From assembly GCA_004017535.1 (NCBI GenBank), contig SAJS01000004.1, forward strand, positions 1 through 64,000: a stretch of DNA of 64,000 nucleotides, written 5' to 3'. A model generated the notes under the pieces. That model saw only the letters and a program-made list of their open reading frames with translations. It did no database searches and had not been told where the DNA came from. Both the position numbers and the translations under genes were made by a program. Positions 52,943 through 63,574 of this stretch are shown here, one piece after another. The DNA comes from Mesorhizobium sp. Lineage in GTDB: Bacteria > Pseudomonadota > Alphaproteobacteria > Rhizobiales > Rhizobiaceae. The stretch's first letter is position 1. Every line of letters starts with the position of its first letter.

Positions 52943-53782
52943 TCAGTTCGTCTTCGAGTAATCCTGCCCGTACCACTTTTCCGAAAGCTTGCTCAGCGTG
53001 CCATCCGCCTTCATCGCCTTCACGGCGTCGGCGATCTTGGCCGACAGCTCCGGATCGCCATGCTCGATGGCGATCGCCAGCGGCTCGTAGAACACCGGTT
53101 CGCCCAACTGCTTGATCGGATAACCTGCCTTTATGGCATCCAGGATCGAAGGCAGCGACGACACCACCGCGTCCAGGCGCACGCCGTCGCCGAGACGCAG
53201 GTCGTCGAAGGCGGTGGTCGAGTTCTCGTAGGAATGGACTTCCTTCGGGTTCAGCTTGTATTCGAATGGCGGTGCGCCGGCCGCATCGAGCGTCAGGTCC
53301 TTCTTGGCATACGCTTCGAAGGTGGAGGTGCTGGTAGCGCCGACCACCTTGCCGTCGAGATCGGCGAGCGTCTTAGCCTTGCTGTCCTTGTGCACGGCGA
53401 CCGCCGCGGGCGTGTAGTAGTAGACGGCCGGAAAATCGAAGATCTCGGCGCGCTTCTTGGTCGGCGTCATCGAGCCGACATGCATGTCCCAGCGGCCCGC
53501 CCAGTTGCCGGCGGTGATGATGTCCCAGCCCGGCGTGACGAAGTCGACCTTTATGCCGAGACGCTTGCCGATTTCCTTGGCCACATCGACGTCGAAGCCG
53601 TCCAACTCGTTGTTGGCGTTCATGAAGGATTGCGGCGCCCAGTTGGCGTCGGTAGCCACCTTGAGCGTGCCCGCGGCGGTCACGCGGTCGAGCACCGCGC
53701 CGGCATGGGCCGGATAGGCACCCAGCACAAGTGTGAGTGCGGCCATCGTCAGCTGTCGTCTGTTCCAGAATGTCATTTTCAT
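52943..53782 (-). CDS. Polar amino-acid-type binding protein 2
   Basis: The 279-residue family-3 protein has a signal peptide ending AYPAHA and the pattern [34 protein letters not shown] and [19 protein letters not shown]. An Asp or Glu-type ligand, or another amino-like compound used by the enzymes upstream, is likely. Confidence 0.92.
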   Translation of the reverse strand: MKMTFWNRRQLTMAALTLVLGAYPAHAGAVLDRVTAAGTLKVATDANWAPQSFMNANNELDGFDVDVAKEIGKRLGIKVDFVTPGWDIITAGNWAGRWDMHVGSMTPTKKRAEIFDFPAVYYYTPAAVAVHKDSKAKTLADLDGKVVGATSTSTFEAYAKKDLTLDAAGAPPFEYKLNPKEVHSYENSTTAFDDLRLGDGVRLDAVVSSLPSILDAIKAGYPIKQLGEPVFYEPLAIAIEHGDPELSAKIADAVKAMKADGTLSKLSEKWYGQDYSKTN

Positions 53783-54025
53783 GTGTTCCCTTGTTCTTTG
53801 TTCAGTCCCATGCGGTCATGGCCATTCAGCCGGTCATGATCTCGCAATTCCTTGCCGACGAGGTCGGCGGACGGCTTGCGAGTTTAGCGATGCCCTGGCC
53901 GTCCAGTCTTCCGCCGCCACGCGGGGTGTTTGCCGTCATCCTTCCCTCGCTCACGGGGAAAGCTTCTGCGTATTTTCGGCCAAGTGCCGCTTGGCAAGCC
54001 GGCCCTTCCCGCTCCGCGAAGACCG
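53783..54025. other. 243-bp spacer between hydrolase and binding-protein genes
   Basis: No gene is visible. It probably contains a separate promoter for the transporter genes. Confidence 0.35.
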
Positions 54026-54859
54026 CTACCCATGCGCGATGGCTCTTCTGCCGCGGCCGGCGCTGAGCAGGAAGCCAGCCATCGTTTCAGCGACAAGCGC
54101 CGGCGCCTCGATGAGGATCGAGTGGCGAAGCCCGGGCAGGATTGCGAGCTCGGACCCCTGCACCTGCTCGTGCATCAGCCTCGCCATGCGCGGGCTGGAG
54201 CCTTGGTCGTTCTCGCCGGTCACGATCAGCGTCGGACAGTTGATGCGGTCGAGGATGCCGCCGTAGTCGGTTTCGGCGAGAACCCGGTAGGCGGCGGCGT
54301 AGCAGTCACGATCATTCTCGGCGTCACGCCGATGCAGTTCCGCGATGATCCCGGGGTTGGTGTCCTGAAAATCCTCAGTCAACCAGCGCGACAGCGAGGC
54401 GGCGTGGTGCGCTGAGGCGTCGCTCGTCATCAGCGCCGCCAGCCGGCCGCGCACCGCCTGCCGCTCTTCCGGGGTGCGGCCGGCGACGGTTGACAACAGC
54501 ACGAGTTTTTCCAGCCGCTCGGCATGCGTCAGCGCTAGCCGCTGCGCGATCAGACCGCCCAGGGAAAATCCGGCCAGATTGAAGGTGGAAAACCCCAGGT
54601 GGTCGGCCAGCGCCAATGTCTCGCCGACGAAGTCGTCGATCTCGTAGCGGCCCTTTACCCGGCTGGAGCGGCCATGGCCGCGCAGGTCGAAAGTCAGCAC
54701 CGCGAAGCGATCCTTGAGCCGGTTGGTCACGCCACTCCAGGCTTCGAGATAGGAGCCGACGCCGTGGATGCAGATCAGCGGCGCGCCGCCCTCCCCCTCG
54801 AGGCGCCAGTTAAGCAGCACGCCTTCGACATCGAGCTGGCCGGAACGGGCCATGATCAC
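54026..54859 (-). CDS. Alpha/beta-fold hydrolase
   Basis: The 277-residue protein has the oxyanion HGVGS, FDLRGHGRS, the nucleophile Ser in GFSLGG, Asp in TGENDQG and the catalytic His in RHSILIEAP. It overlaps the upstream luciferase-like gene by four bases. It could hydrolyse an ester, amide or C-C bond formed after oxygenation. Confidence 0.92.
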   Translation of the reverse strand: MIMARSGQLDVEGVLLNWRLEGEGGAPLICIHGVGSYLEAWSGVTNRLKDRFAVLTFDLRGHGRSSRVKGRYEIDDFVGETLALADHLGFSTFNLAGFSLGGLIAQRLALTHAERLEKLVLLSTVAGRTPEERQAVRGRLAALMTSDASAHHAASLSRWLTEDFQDTNPGIIAELHRRDAENDRDCYAAAYRVLAETDYGGILDRINCPTLIVTGENDQGSSPRMARLMHEQVQGSELAILPGLRHSILIEAPALVAETMAGFLLSAGRGRRAIAHG

Positions 54860-55932
54860 GCCCTCGCCGCTTGGCGCGCTGCATCACGCTCACGCGCGGC
54901 AAAGACCGGCATCACCTCGTCGACCCACAATTTGATGGTCTTCTTCTGCAGCTCGAACGGCAGGTTGAACGTCAAGCCGAGACAGTACTGGTCGACGCCC
55001 GCCGCCTCATAGTCGAGCAGCTTCTCGATCACCTCGTCCGGCGTGCCGAACATGAGGTTGCGGCGGATGTTTTCGGGATTGTAGTTGTCCTTGCCCTTGA
55101 CGCTCTCGTAGGGCACCGCTTCTGGATAACCGTTTTTAACCGTGCCAATGTTCTGGAACAGGTTCTCGAAGGCGCGGCCGTAGTCGATGGCACGGCCGAC
55201 GGCCACCTCCCAATCCTGTTCCCTTTCGTAGACGCAGGTACGGCGCTGCATCATCAGCCGCGGACGGGGCACTTCCGGATGATCGGCGACGGCCTTGCGG
55301 AATTTCTCGCCGAGCACCGCGATCTCGGCCGCCGGCGCCGACAAGGGCGTCGACAGTATCGAGGCGCCGATGCCGACCGCCCAGTCGAATGTACCGGGGT
55401 CTCGCGCGGCCACCCAGATCGGCGGATGCGGTCTCTGCAGCGGCTTAGGCACGCCGGCGGCTAACGGGAATTTCCAGTAATGGCCGTCATGGGCATAGTC
55501 CTCGGCCCACAATTTCTTCACCGCCGGCACCAGTTCCTTAAGATAGGCAACGCCTTCCTGCTGCGGCATGCCGCCGGCCATGCGGTCGAACTCGTATTGA
55601 TAGGAGCCACGCGCGATGCCGAATTCCAGCCGCCCGCCGGTCAAGTGGTCGCAAAGTGCGGCCTCGCCCGCCAGGCGGATCGGGCTCCAATAGGGCGCGA
55701 CCAGCGTCGAGGTGCCGAGCCTGATCTGCTCTGTGTGCTGGGCAAGCCAGGTCAGCGTCATCAGCGGGTTGGGCGAGATGGTGCATTCGATCGTATGGTG
55801 CTCCGCCGTCCACAGCGTCTCGAAGCCGCCCTCGTCGGCCATGCGCGCGAGTTCGAGCAGATTGCTCTTCACCCGCTCCATCGGGTTGTCGGGCGAGAAG
55901 CGCTCCATGGTCAGCGATACGGCGAATTTCAT
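54856..55932 (-). CDS. Luciferase-like (LLM) flavin-dependent monooxygenase
   Basis: The 358-residue TIM-barrel protein has FETLWTAEHHTIEC, IRLGTSTLVAPYWSPIRLAGEAA and LEFGIARGSYQYEFDRM, marks of the bacterial-luciferase family. These enzymes use FMNH2 from a separate reductase, which is encoded two genes upstream. It is followed, with overlap, by the hydrolase. Confidence 0.92.
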   Translation of the reverse strand: MKFAVSLTMERFSPDNPMERVKSNLLELARMADEGGFETLWTAEHHTIECTISPNPLMTLTWLAQHTEQIRLGTSTLVAPYWSPIRLAGEAALCDHLTGGRLEFGIARGSYQYEFDRMAGGMPQQEGVAYLKELVPAVKKLWAEDYAHDGHYWKFPLAAGVPKPLQRPHPPIWVAARDPGTFDWAVGIGASILSTPLSAPAAEIAVLGEKFRKAVADHPEVPRPRLMMQRRTCVYEREQDWEVAVGRAIDYGRAFENLFQNIGTVKNGYPEAVPYESVKGKDNYNPENIRRNLMFGTPDEVIEKLLDYEAAGVDQYCLGLTFNLPFELQKKTIKLWVDEVMPVFAARERDAARQAARA

Positions 55933-55965
55933 GTCGGTCTCTCCCGGTCGTTGCGTCGGGTATGT

Positions 55966-57477
55966 TCAGCGAAGGCGGATGACGAACGGGTCCTGCATGG
56001 CGCCCGAATAGTCGATGACGACGTTCTTCAGCCGCGAGAACTCCTCCATGGCGTCGAAGCCGCCGCGCCGGCCGTAGCCGCTCTCCTTGAAGCCGCCATT
56101 GGCGGACATGAAAGAGGAGGCGCGATACGTGTTGATCCAGACCGTGCCGGCCTCGACATTTTTGGCAAAGCGCAGCGCGCGGTTGATGTCGCGGGTCCAG
56201 ATGCCGGAGGCGAGCCCGTAGCGTGTGTCGTTGGCGAGCCGGATCATCTCGTCCTCCGACGAGAACGGGATGACGCCGACGACGGGGCCGAAAAGCTCCT
56301 CTTGCATGAACTCCATGCTATTGTCAGCGTCGGTCATCACTGTCGGCTCGAAATACCAGCCGCCGGCGAGTTCGTCCGCCTGCGGGCGGTTGCCGCCGGT
56401 CGCGATCCTGGCGCCCTGGCGTACGCCCGAGGCGATATAGTTTTCCACCTTGGCAAGCTGCGCCGACAGCGCCAACGGGCCGATATCGGTATCCTCCAGC
56501 ATCGGCAGACCGACGCGCACGCGCCGGGTGCGCTCAACCAGCGCCTCGACGAAGGGCTCATAAGCACTTGCCTCGACGAAGCAGCGCGAGCCGGCGACGC
56601 ATGTCTGCCCCGCTGCCGCGAAGACGCCGGATACCACACCGTTCACGGCATGCTCGATGTCGACGTCGCCGAAGACGACATGCGGTGACTTGCCTCCGAG
56701 TTCCATCGAGCAGGGGATAAGGTTCTGCGCCGCATTGGCGGCAATGCGACGCCCGGTTCCGGTCGAACCGGTGAAGACCAATTTGGCGATGCCGGGATGA
56801 CGGGTCAGCGCGTCGCCGGCCACGGCGCCCGTGCCGGTCACGACGTTGACGACGCCGGCGGGAAAGCCGGCCTCCATGATCAATTCGGCCAGGGCCAACG
56901 TCGAGGCCGAAGCATGCTCGGACGGCTTGATGACCACCGTGTTGCCAAGCGCAAGGCATGGCGCCAGCGTGCCGGTGAGCAGCATCAGCGGCGAGTTCCA
57001 CGGCGTGATCATGCCGACGACCCCGATCGGCTCGCGCAAATTGAAGTTCAGCATGTCTAGCTTGTTGACTGGGATCGTGTCGCCGAGCAGCTTGTCGGCC
57101 ATGCCGGCGAAATAGGTGTAGCTGTCGGGCATGGCGCGCATCTGCGCGCGCATTTCCTTGAGCAGCTTGCCGTTGTCGTGCGTCTCGATCAGCGCCAGCT
57201 CGTCGGCGTTTTCCAGCACCAGTTCCGCCAGCCGACGGACAAGCTTGCCGCGGTCGGTCTGGGTCATGCGCCGCCATGCGGGGTTGGCGAATGCCGAACG
57301 CGCGGCTTCGACGGCGGCGGCGACATCCTCGGCGCCAGCCTCGGCAAACTGATACCAGGGCCTGCCGGTGGTCGGGTCGAAACTGTCGATATAATGCCCG
57401 CTCCTCGGCGCCACGAACGCGCCGTCGATGAACAGGTCCTGGCGCGAGCCTTCGAGCGATCCGACCGTCGTTTTCAT
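55966..57477 (-). CDS. Aldehyde dehydrogenase
   Basis: The 503-residue protein has MITPWNSPLMLLTGTLAP, FTGSTGTGRRIA, Glu in MELGGKSPHVVF, Cys in GQTCVAGSRCF and EELFGPVVGVIPF. It belongs to the betaine/aromatic-aldehyde-like branch, distinct from the one at 49313. It would oxidise the aldehyde formed by the monooxygenase. Confidence 0.93.
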   Translation of the reverse strand: MKTTVGSLEGSRQDLFIDGAFVAPRSGHYIDSFDPTTGRPWYQFAEAGAEDVAAAVEAARSAFANPAWRRMTQTDRGKLVRRLAELVLENADELALIETHDNGKLLKEMRAQMRAMPDSYTYFAGMADKLLGDTIPVNKLDMLNFNLREPIGVVGMITPWNSPLMLLTGTLAPCLALGNTVVIKPSEHASASTLALAELIMEAGFPAGVVNVVTGTGAVAGDALTRHPGIAKLVFTGSTGTGRRIAANAAQNLIPCSMELGGKSPHVVFGDVDIEHAVNGVVSGVFAAAGQTCVAGSRCFVEASAYEPFVEALVERTRRVRVGLPMLEDTDIGPLALSAQLAKVENYIASGVRQGARIATGGNRPQADELAGGWYFEPTVMTDADNSMEFMQEELFGPVVGVIPFSSEDEMIRLANDTRYGLASGIWTRDINRALRFAKNVEAGTVWINTYRASSFMSANGGFKESGYGRRGGFDAMEEFSRLKNVVIDYSGAMQDPFVIRLR

Positions 57478-57499
57478 GCTGTCTGTCCTACGGAAATCA

Positions 57500-58477
57500 T
57501 CATTCGCACGCGGCCTGCGTCCACGATTGCGACTGGCCGTCGATCATGGCGACGCGGCCGCCGTCGCCGGTGTCCATGTAGATGCCGAAGCGCTTGTCCT
57601 GACGTTCGCGCGCATAGCGGCGCAGCATGGCGCGCAGCTCGTGCGTGGCGATCTGCTCATAGGGCAGCGCATCGACGGCGAAGAAGGCATGGCCATCCGG
57701 GAGTGCCGCTTCAGCACTCTCGCGGCTGAGCTCGGCGCGATAGATCAGATAGCCGGGGTCGCTGTCGGCGACATCGAAGACCGAATAGAGGAAGGTGTTT
57801 TCGGGAACGAGGCTCAGCGCCTCACCACCGTCGAGCACCAGCTTGCTGTCGGCCTTGCGCCGCCGCGCCGTGGGCAGCACCCATCCGTCCTTGCCGTTGC
57901 CGCGCAGCAGGATGCGGTTCCCCGCCTCGACCAGATAGCCGATGATCATGTCCTGCGAGGCCAGCCAGCCGGCCGGCAGCGGATCCTTCACGCTGGCGTA
58001 GCGGCCACGGCAGAAGCCGAGCGGCGCCGACGGGCTGGTGCCGAAAGCCTGGACCTGGCCGATCAGGATGATGTGGTCGCCGGCCTCGATGCGGTTGTGA
58101 ACGCTGCAGTCGAACCATGTCAGGCTGTCGGTAAGCACCGGCGCGCCGGTGTGAGCGCGCTCGTGGTTGACCGACTGGAATTTGTCGACCGCCTTCGAGG
58201 CGAACACGGACGAGATTTCCGCCTGGCCTTCATGCAGGAAATTGACCGCGAAGGCGGTTGTTTCGTTGAACGCCGGAAAGCTCGCTGCCGACTTGCCGAC
58301 GCAAACCAGAAGCAGCGGGGGGTCGAGCGAGACCGAGGTGAAGGAGTTGGCTGTCATGCCGCGCGGATTGCCGTCGCTGTCGCGCGTGGTGATGACGGTG
58401 ACGCCGGTGACGAAGGTGCCGAAGGCACGACGCAAGGCGATCGGGTCGATCGTCCTTTGTGCCACCGCGTCCGCCAT
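57500..58477 (-). CDS. Flavin reductase with extra C-terminal domain
   Basis: Residues 10-165 form the flavin-reductase-like fold (ALRRAFGTFVTGVTVITTRDSDG, NSFTSVSLDPPLLLVCVGK, DHIILIGQVQAF). The remaining 150 residues (from about 175) form an added domain with GNRILLRGNGKDGWVLPTARR, which resembles no domain I can name. The ATG at 58477 has ggaagg upstream. It should supply reduced FMN to the luciferase-like enzyme. Confidence 0.88.
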   Translation of the reverse strand: MADAVAQRTIDPIALRRAFGTFVTGVTVITTRDSDGNPRGMTANSFTSVSLDPPLLLVCVGKSAASFPAFNETTAFAVNFLHEGQAEISSVFASKAVDKFQSVNHERAHTGAPVLTDSLTWFDCSVHNRIEAGDHIILIGQVQAFGTSPSAPLGFCRGRYASVKDPLPAGWLASQDMIIGYLVEAGNRILLRGNGKDGWVLPTARRRKADSKLVLDGGEALSLVPENTFLYSVFDVADSDPGYLIYRAELSRESAEAALPDGHAFFAVDALPYEQIATHELRAMLRRYARERQDKRFGIYMDTGDGGRVAMIDGQSQSWTQAACE

Positions 58478-58643
58478 TGCCTTCCTCCACATCGTTGGAT
58501 GCAAGCTAGGCAGGGACCTACGCCGGTTCTTCCTCCGATCTATAGGAAAGAGATCACGACAGGCTGCTGCCATCCCGAGCAAGCCCGGGTGCGGCAGGAC
58601 CGTGCCGGCCGTGAACGGCAAAGGCGTGCTGAGATTAGGAGGC
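58478..58643. other. Promoter-sized gap between regulator and enzyme genes
   Basis: The 166-bp gap likely contains the promoter that the PucR/CdaR-type regulator acts on. No clear repeat is seen. Confidence 0.35.
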
Positions 58644-60443
58644 TTAGCGCAGGGCCGGAACGCGGCTGTCGATGATGCCGCTGAGGCGGATCGCGAGCTC
58701 GACCGCGAACCGCTGTTCGGGTGTGTCGAGCCTGATGCCGAACAGTTCCTCCATGCGCGACAGGCGATAGCGCAAGGTGGTGACGTGAAGGCCGATTGCG
58801 TCGGCGCAGGCTTGGCTGCGACAGCCTTCGCGCAGATACGCAAACAGCGTGTCGAGATAGGGCGTGCCGTGCTCGCGGTCATGCGCGATCAGGGCACCGA
58901 CGCTTTTGTCGACGAAGTTGCGCACGTCGGGAACGTCGGCGGCGGCGACCAGCATCGGCAGCGGACCGAAATCCTGGCCGGCGAAAACGCCGGTCCTGCC
59001 GAAGGAGCGGCCGATGCGGATCATGCGGTGGCATCGTTCCCAGGCAGTGGGATAGTCCGCAAGCGTAGAGCAGACCTCCGAAACCAGGACCGCCGGCTCG
59101 CGCTCGAAATAGCGGCCGAGCTCCTCGACTATCCTGGTCGGCAACTTGCCGAGGCGGCTGTCATCCTGTCCTGTGTCGGCCTCGACGAGGCAGACAAGAC
59201 CGCCCTCGACAGCCACGACCGTGCCGGCGATGCCGGCCTGCTGCAAAAGCCGCGCAAGCGCGTGATGAGGATCGGCAAGACCACCGCCGGCGTTCTTCGC
59301 TTCGTCGGCGTAGTCCACCACAACCATTTTGTGGGACGCGGCCAGGTTCACGCCCAACCGGCGCGCCCGGTTGACGATATCGGCCTCGTCGCGCCAGCGC
59401 CCTTCCACCACTTCCAGGAAAAGCTCGGTCAACGACCGGGTCTCGAAACGGAAGCGGACGAAGCTGCGCATCATCTGCACGCTGAGCGCGAATTTTGTGC
59501 TGTCGAGCAGCATCTGATCGAGCTGTCCGGACTCCCGCGGCGTTGGAAAAATCAAAAGCGCGCCAACGACTTCACCGTCGACGGTGAGCGGCTCGATACG
59601 CACCGAAAGCCTGAACCGGTGCTTGCCGTCATCAATGAACAGTGTCTCGCTCTGCCGGGCCTCGGAGGCGCCGCGCGCCGCCTTGAACATCTGCCGGTTG
59701 AGCGGGCCGGCGACGGCCTGTTGCCAGGCCGCGGCATCGAAATGCGCTTCGCTCGGCGAGCGGCCCGCCACGACCAGATTGGCATGGAAATCGATGACCA
59801 CGACCGGATTGGGCAGCAGTTCGCCGACCTTGTCAGCGAGCGCGGCCACCGATGCTTCGGACAGGGCCTGCTGCAAAAGCGAAGTGTGTGCAACCAAGGC
59901 GCGCTGCAGGCGCTCGCCAGCCTGCTTTTCCTGGCGCAGGCGGTGCTGCTTCTCCACCGCGATCTCGCCCAGATGCACGATCATACCGATGAAGGCGATA
60001 TCCTCGGCGCTCACTTCGGTGATCTCGCGCGAGACGACGGTCAGCACCATCGGCCGGCCGTCCTCGTCGACACAGTTCATCGGCATGACGAGCACGCTGC
60101 GGTAGTCGCGCTCGAACGCCTCGCGGCGATAGCCTGGAAACTCCTCGGACACCCGCGCGTCCCTGATGTAGACGGGCTCGTTGCGATTGAGCGCCACGAT
60201 CGAAGGACTGGTCGCGAGTTCCCAGCGGTCCGGCAAGGTGCGCTGGATGAGCGTCGGGTCATGGCGCACGATGACATAAGCGTGGCCATGTGGCGCGTCG
60301 ATGCTCATGATTGAGCCAAGCGTCCATTTGGCATGACGGCATGCCGCGATCACGAGGTCGCGCAACACCGACTGGAGATCGCCACCCGAATTGATGAGGC
60401 TGGCGGCGTCTCGCAAAGAGAGAATTTGCGACTTGTGGTCCAC
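58644..60443 (-). CDS. GAF-containing PucR/CdaR-type activator
   Basis: The 599-residue protein has an N-terminal GAF-like domain (about 15-170), a coiled-coil linker (175-205), a second sensor region, a CdaR GGDEF-like domain (about 320-470) and a C-terminal PucR helix-turn-helix (LREGCRSQACADAIGLHVTTLRY region). A GTG at 60443 with ggaag upstream is favoured over a TTG at 60464. It heads the unit and is divergent from the DUF1185 gene, so it likely activates both in response to the substrate. Confidence 0.88.
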   Translation of the reverse strand: MDHKSQILSLRDAASLINSGGDLQSVLRDLVIAACRHAKWTLGSIMSIDAPHGHAYVIVRHDPTLIQRTLPDRWELATSPSIVALNRNEPVYIRDARVSEEFPGYRREAFERDYRSVLVMPMNCVDEDGRPMVLTVVSREITEVSAEDIAFIGMIVHLGEIAVEKQHRLRQEKQAGERLQRALVAHTSLLQQALSEASVAALADKVGELLPNPVVVIDFHANLVVAGRSPSEAHFDAAAWQQAVAGPLNRQMFKAARGASEARQSETLFIDDGKHRFRLSVRIEPLTVDGEVVGALLIFPTPRESGQLDQMLLDSTKFALSVQMMRSFVRFRFETRSLTELFLEVVEGRWRDEADIVNRARRLGVNLAASHKMVVVDYADEAKNAGGGLADPHHALARLLQQAGIAGTVVAVEGGLVCLVEADTGQDDSRLGKLPTRIVEELGRYFEREPAVLVSEVCSTLADYPTAWERCHRMIRIGRSFGRTGVFAGQDFGPLPMLVAAADVPDVRNFVDKSVGALIAHDREHGTPYLDTLFAYLREGCRSQACADAIGLHVTTLRYRLSRMEELFGIRLDTPEQRFAVELAIRLSGIIDSRVPALR

Positions 60444-60605
60444 GCCCGGTCTTCCGCCTCGCAATGGGCCAATTTAAGCCGTTGCGTATATAACGACGCT
60501 ACATCGCTTCCAAGCTGGGTGCACGCCGATTCTTCCTATGAACCGGAGGAATACCTGATCAACGGGCCTAACTAGGCTGGGCTTCCACCAACAGGGCTCG
60601 AAATC

Positions 60606-61187
60606 ATGGAATTGCGAAAAGTCTGCACCTTCATCGAGGAAGTGCATATCGAGGGCGGCAAGGCAGGCACCAGGCCGGTGACGTCGATCGTCGTTGCCGC
60701 CGTGCTTCGCAATCCATGGGCCGGGCGCGGCTTCGTCGATAATCTGCGACCGGAGATCGTGGCTATCGCACCTCGGCTGGGCCATGAACTTACGCATCGC
60801 CTGCTGGCGCTTATGCCTGCGGAGCGTATCGAAAGCTACGGCAAGGCCGCGGCCGTCGGGGTCGCGGGCGAGATCGAGCACGCCTCGGCCCTGATCCACA
60901 CGCTGCGCTTCGGCAACGTGTTCCGCGATGCCGTCGGGGGCACGACCTATCTCGAATTCTGCAACACCCGCAACGCGCCGGGAGCACTGCTGTCGCTGCC
61001 AATGATGCACAAGAGCGAGAACGGCCGCCGCTCTCATTTCATCACCGCCAATTTCCAGATCGCCGACGGCCCGGCCGCCGACGAGATCGTCGTGGCTATT
61101 GGTGCGGCGGATGGCGGCCGGCTCCACCCGCGGATCGCCGACCGCTTTCAGGACATGAAGGAGATGGAGCAGGAAGCCGCGACGTAA
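60606..61187 (+). CDS. DUF1185 (amino acid synthesis family) protein
   Basis: The 193-residue protein has VCTFIEEVHIEGG, AAVLRNPWAGRGF, ESYGKAAAVGVAGEIEHASALIHTLRFGN... (read in two pieces) and MMHKSENGRRSHFITANFQIADGP, the layout of DUF1185. The biochemical role of the family is not established. The divergent position from the regulator and monooxygenase cluster implies a shared pathway. Confidence 0.88.
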   Translation: MELRKVCTFIEEVHIEGGKAGTRPVTSIVVAAVLRNPWAGRGFVDNLRPEIVAIAPRLGHELTHRLLALMPAERIESYGKAAAVGVAGEIEHASALIHTLRFGNVFRDAVGGTTYLEFCNTRNAPGALLSLPMMHKSENGRRSHFITANFQIADGPAADEIVVAIGAADGGRLHPRIADRFQDMKEMEQEAAT

Positions 61188-61540
61188 TGCCTTGCGCGAC
61201 GTCCTTTGCGTTGGCGTCGATGACGTCCGCTTTCGAGAATACTCACAGCTGACCTCAACGGCCGACATTCATGAGACGGGCGTCGGCTTCGATTCAGATT
61301 TGCGCTTGCCACTGGTCTTTGTGACACCGATCCAGGTCTCCACGCCTAACAACGTAGGAAATATCGCGCGGTTTCTGAGTGGGGGGAAAGGCGGTAGCGC
61401 TCTCCCGCTACCAGCCCTCTCCAGGGCCTCCTGAAAACCTAAGAAGTCGCCAGGCCTTGTGTCCTGGCACGTTCCAATGCTTCCCCGCCTGAAATCGAGC
61501 TTAATTGAATTCGCCTTGGCGGCGGCCTATACGTCGGCCG
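61188..61540. other. 353-bp region with the putative attR
   Basis: No gene is seen. It includes the 14-bp tRNA-end repeat at 61400-61413 and, directly after it, the small hairpin gccct-ctcc-agggc (61414-61427) that would follow the tRNA in the empty chromosome. Confidence 0.5.
61393..61413. repeat. Putative attR: 14-bp copy of the tRNA-Met 3' end
   Basis: ctctcccgctacca at 61400-61413 equals 258-271 exactly. The element-side flank makes it a 7-bp inverted repeat (ggtagcg 61393-61399, cgctacc 61406-61412), the partly symmetric arrangement expected for a serine-recombinase attachment site. It is the proposed right end of the island. Confidence 0.6.

Positions 61541-63574
<2,034 letters not shown>

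Larger units (their letters stand above)
258..61413. mobile_element. Putative 61-kb integrative element (genomic island)
   Basis: The proposed element runs from the tRNA-Met 3' end (core 258-271) to the exact 14-bp copy ctctcccgctacca at 61400-61413. It carries a large serine recombinase next to the tRNA end, an AlpA-like regulator, traA/oriT/traC/traD, and about 50 kb of catabolic cargo. The gene just outside the right end is YgiQ, a typical chromosomal gene. The recombinase, the conjugation genes and the repeat are seen in the sequence; that they form one unit is inferred. No type IV secretion genes or traG are present, and traA is frameshifted, so it looks at best mobilizable. The debris zones at 7.5-8.1 and 13.8-14.4 kb suggest it was built in several steps. 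Confidence 0.6.

Noticed and set aside
51918-52976. N-terminal extension of the polar amino-acid ATPase frame
   Set aside because: It overlaps the permease gene in another frame; the ATPase fold starts at 51917, coupled to the permease stop.
58167-60314. 715-codon open frame on the plus strand opposite the flavin reductase and PucR-type genes
   Set aside because: It spans two real genes and their gap in antisense and has no family likeness.
60480-60500. gcgtatataacgac as a further copy of the shared palindrome
   Set aside because: It lacks the flanking S-A and W-T bases and is not symmetric.
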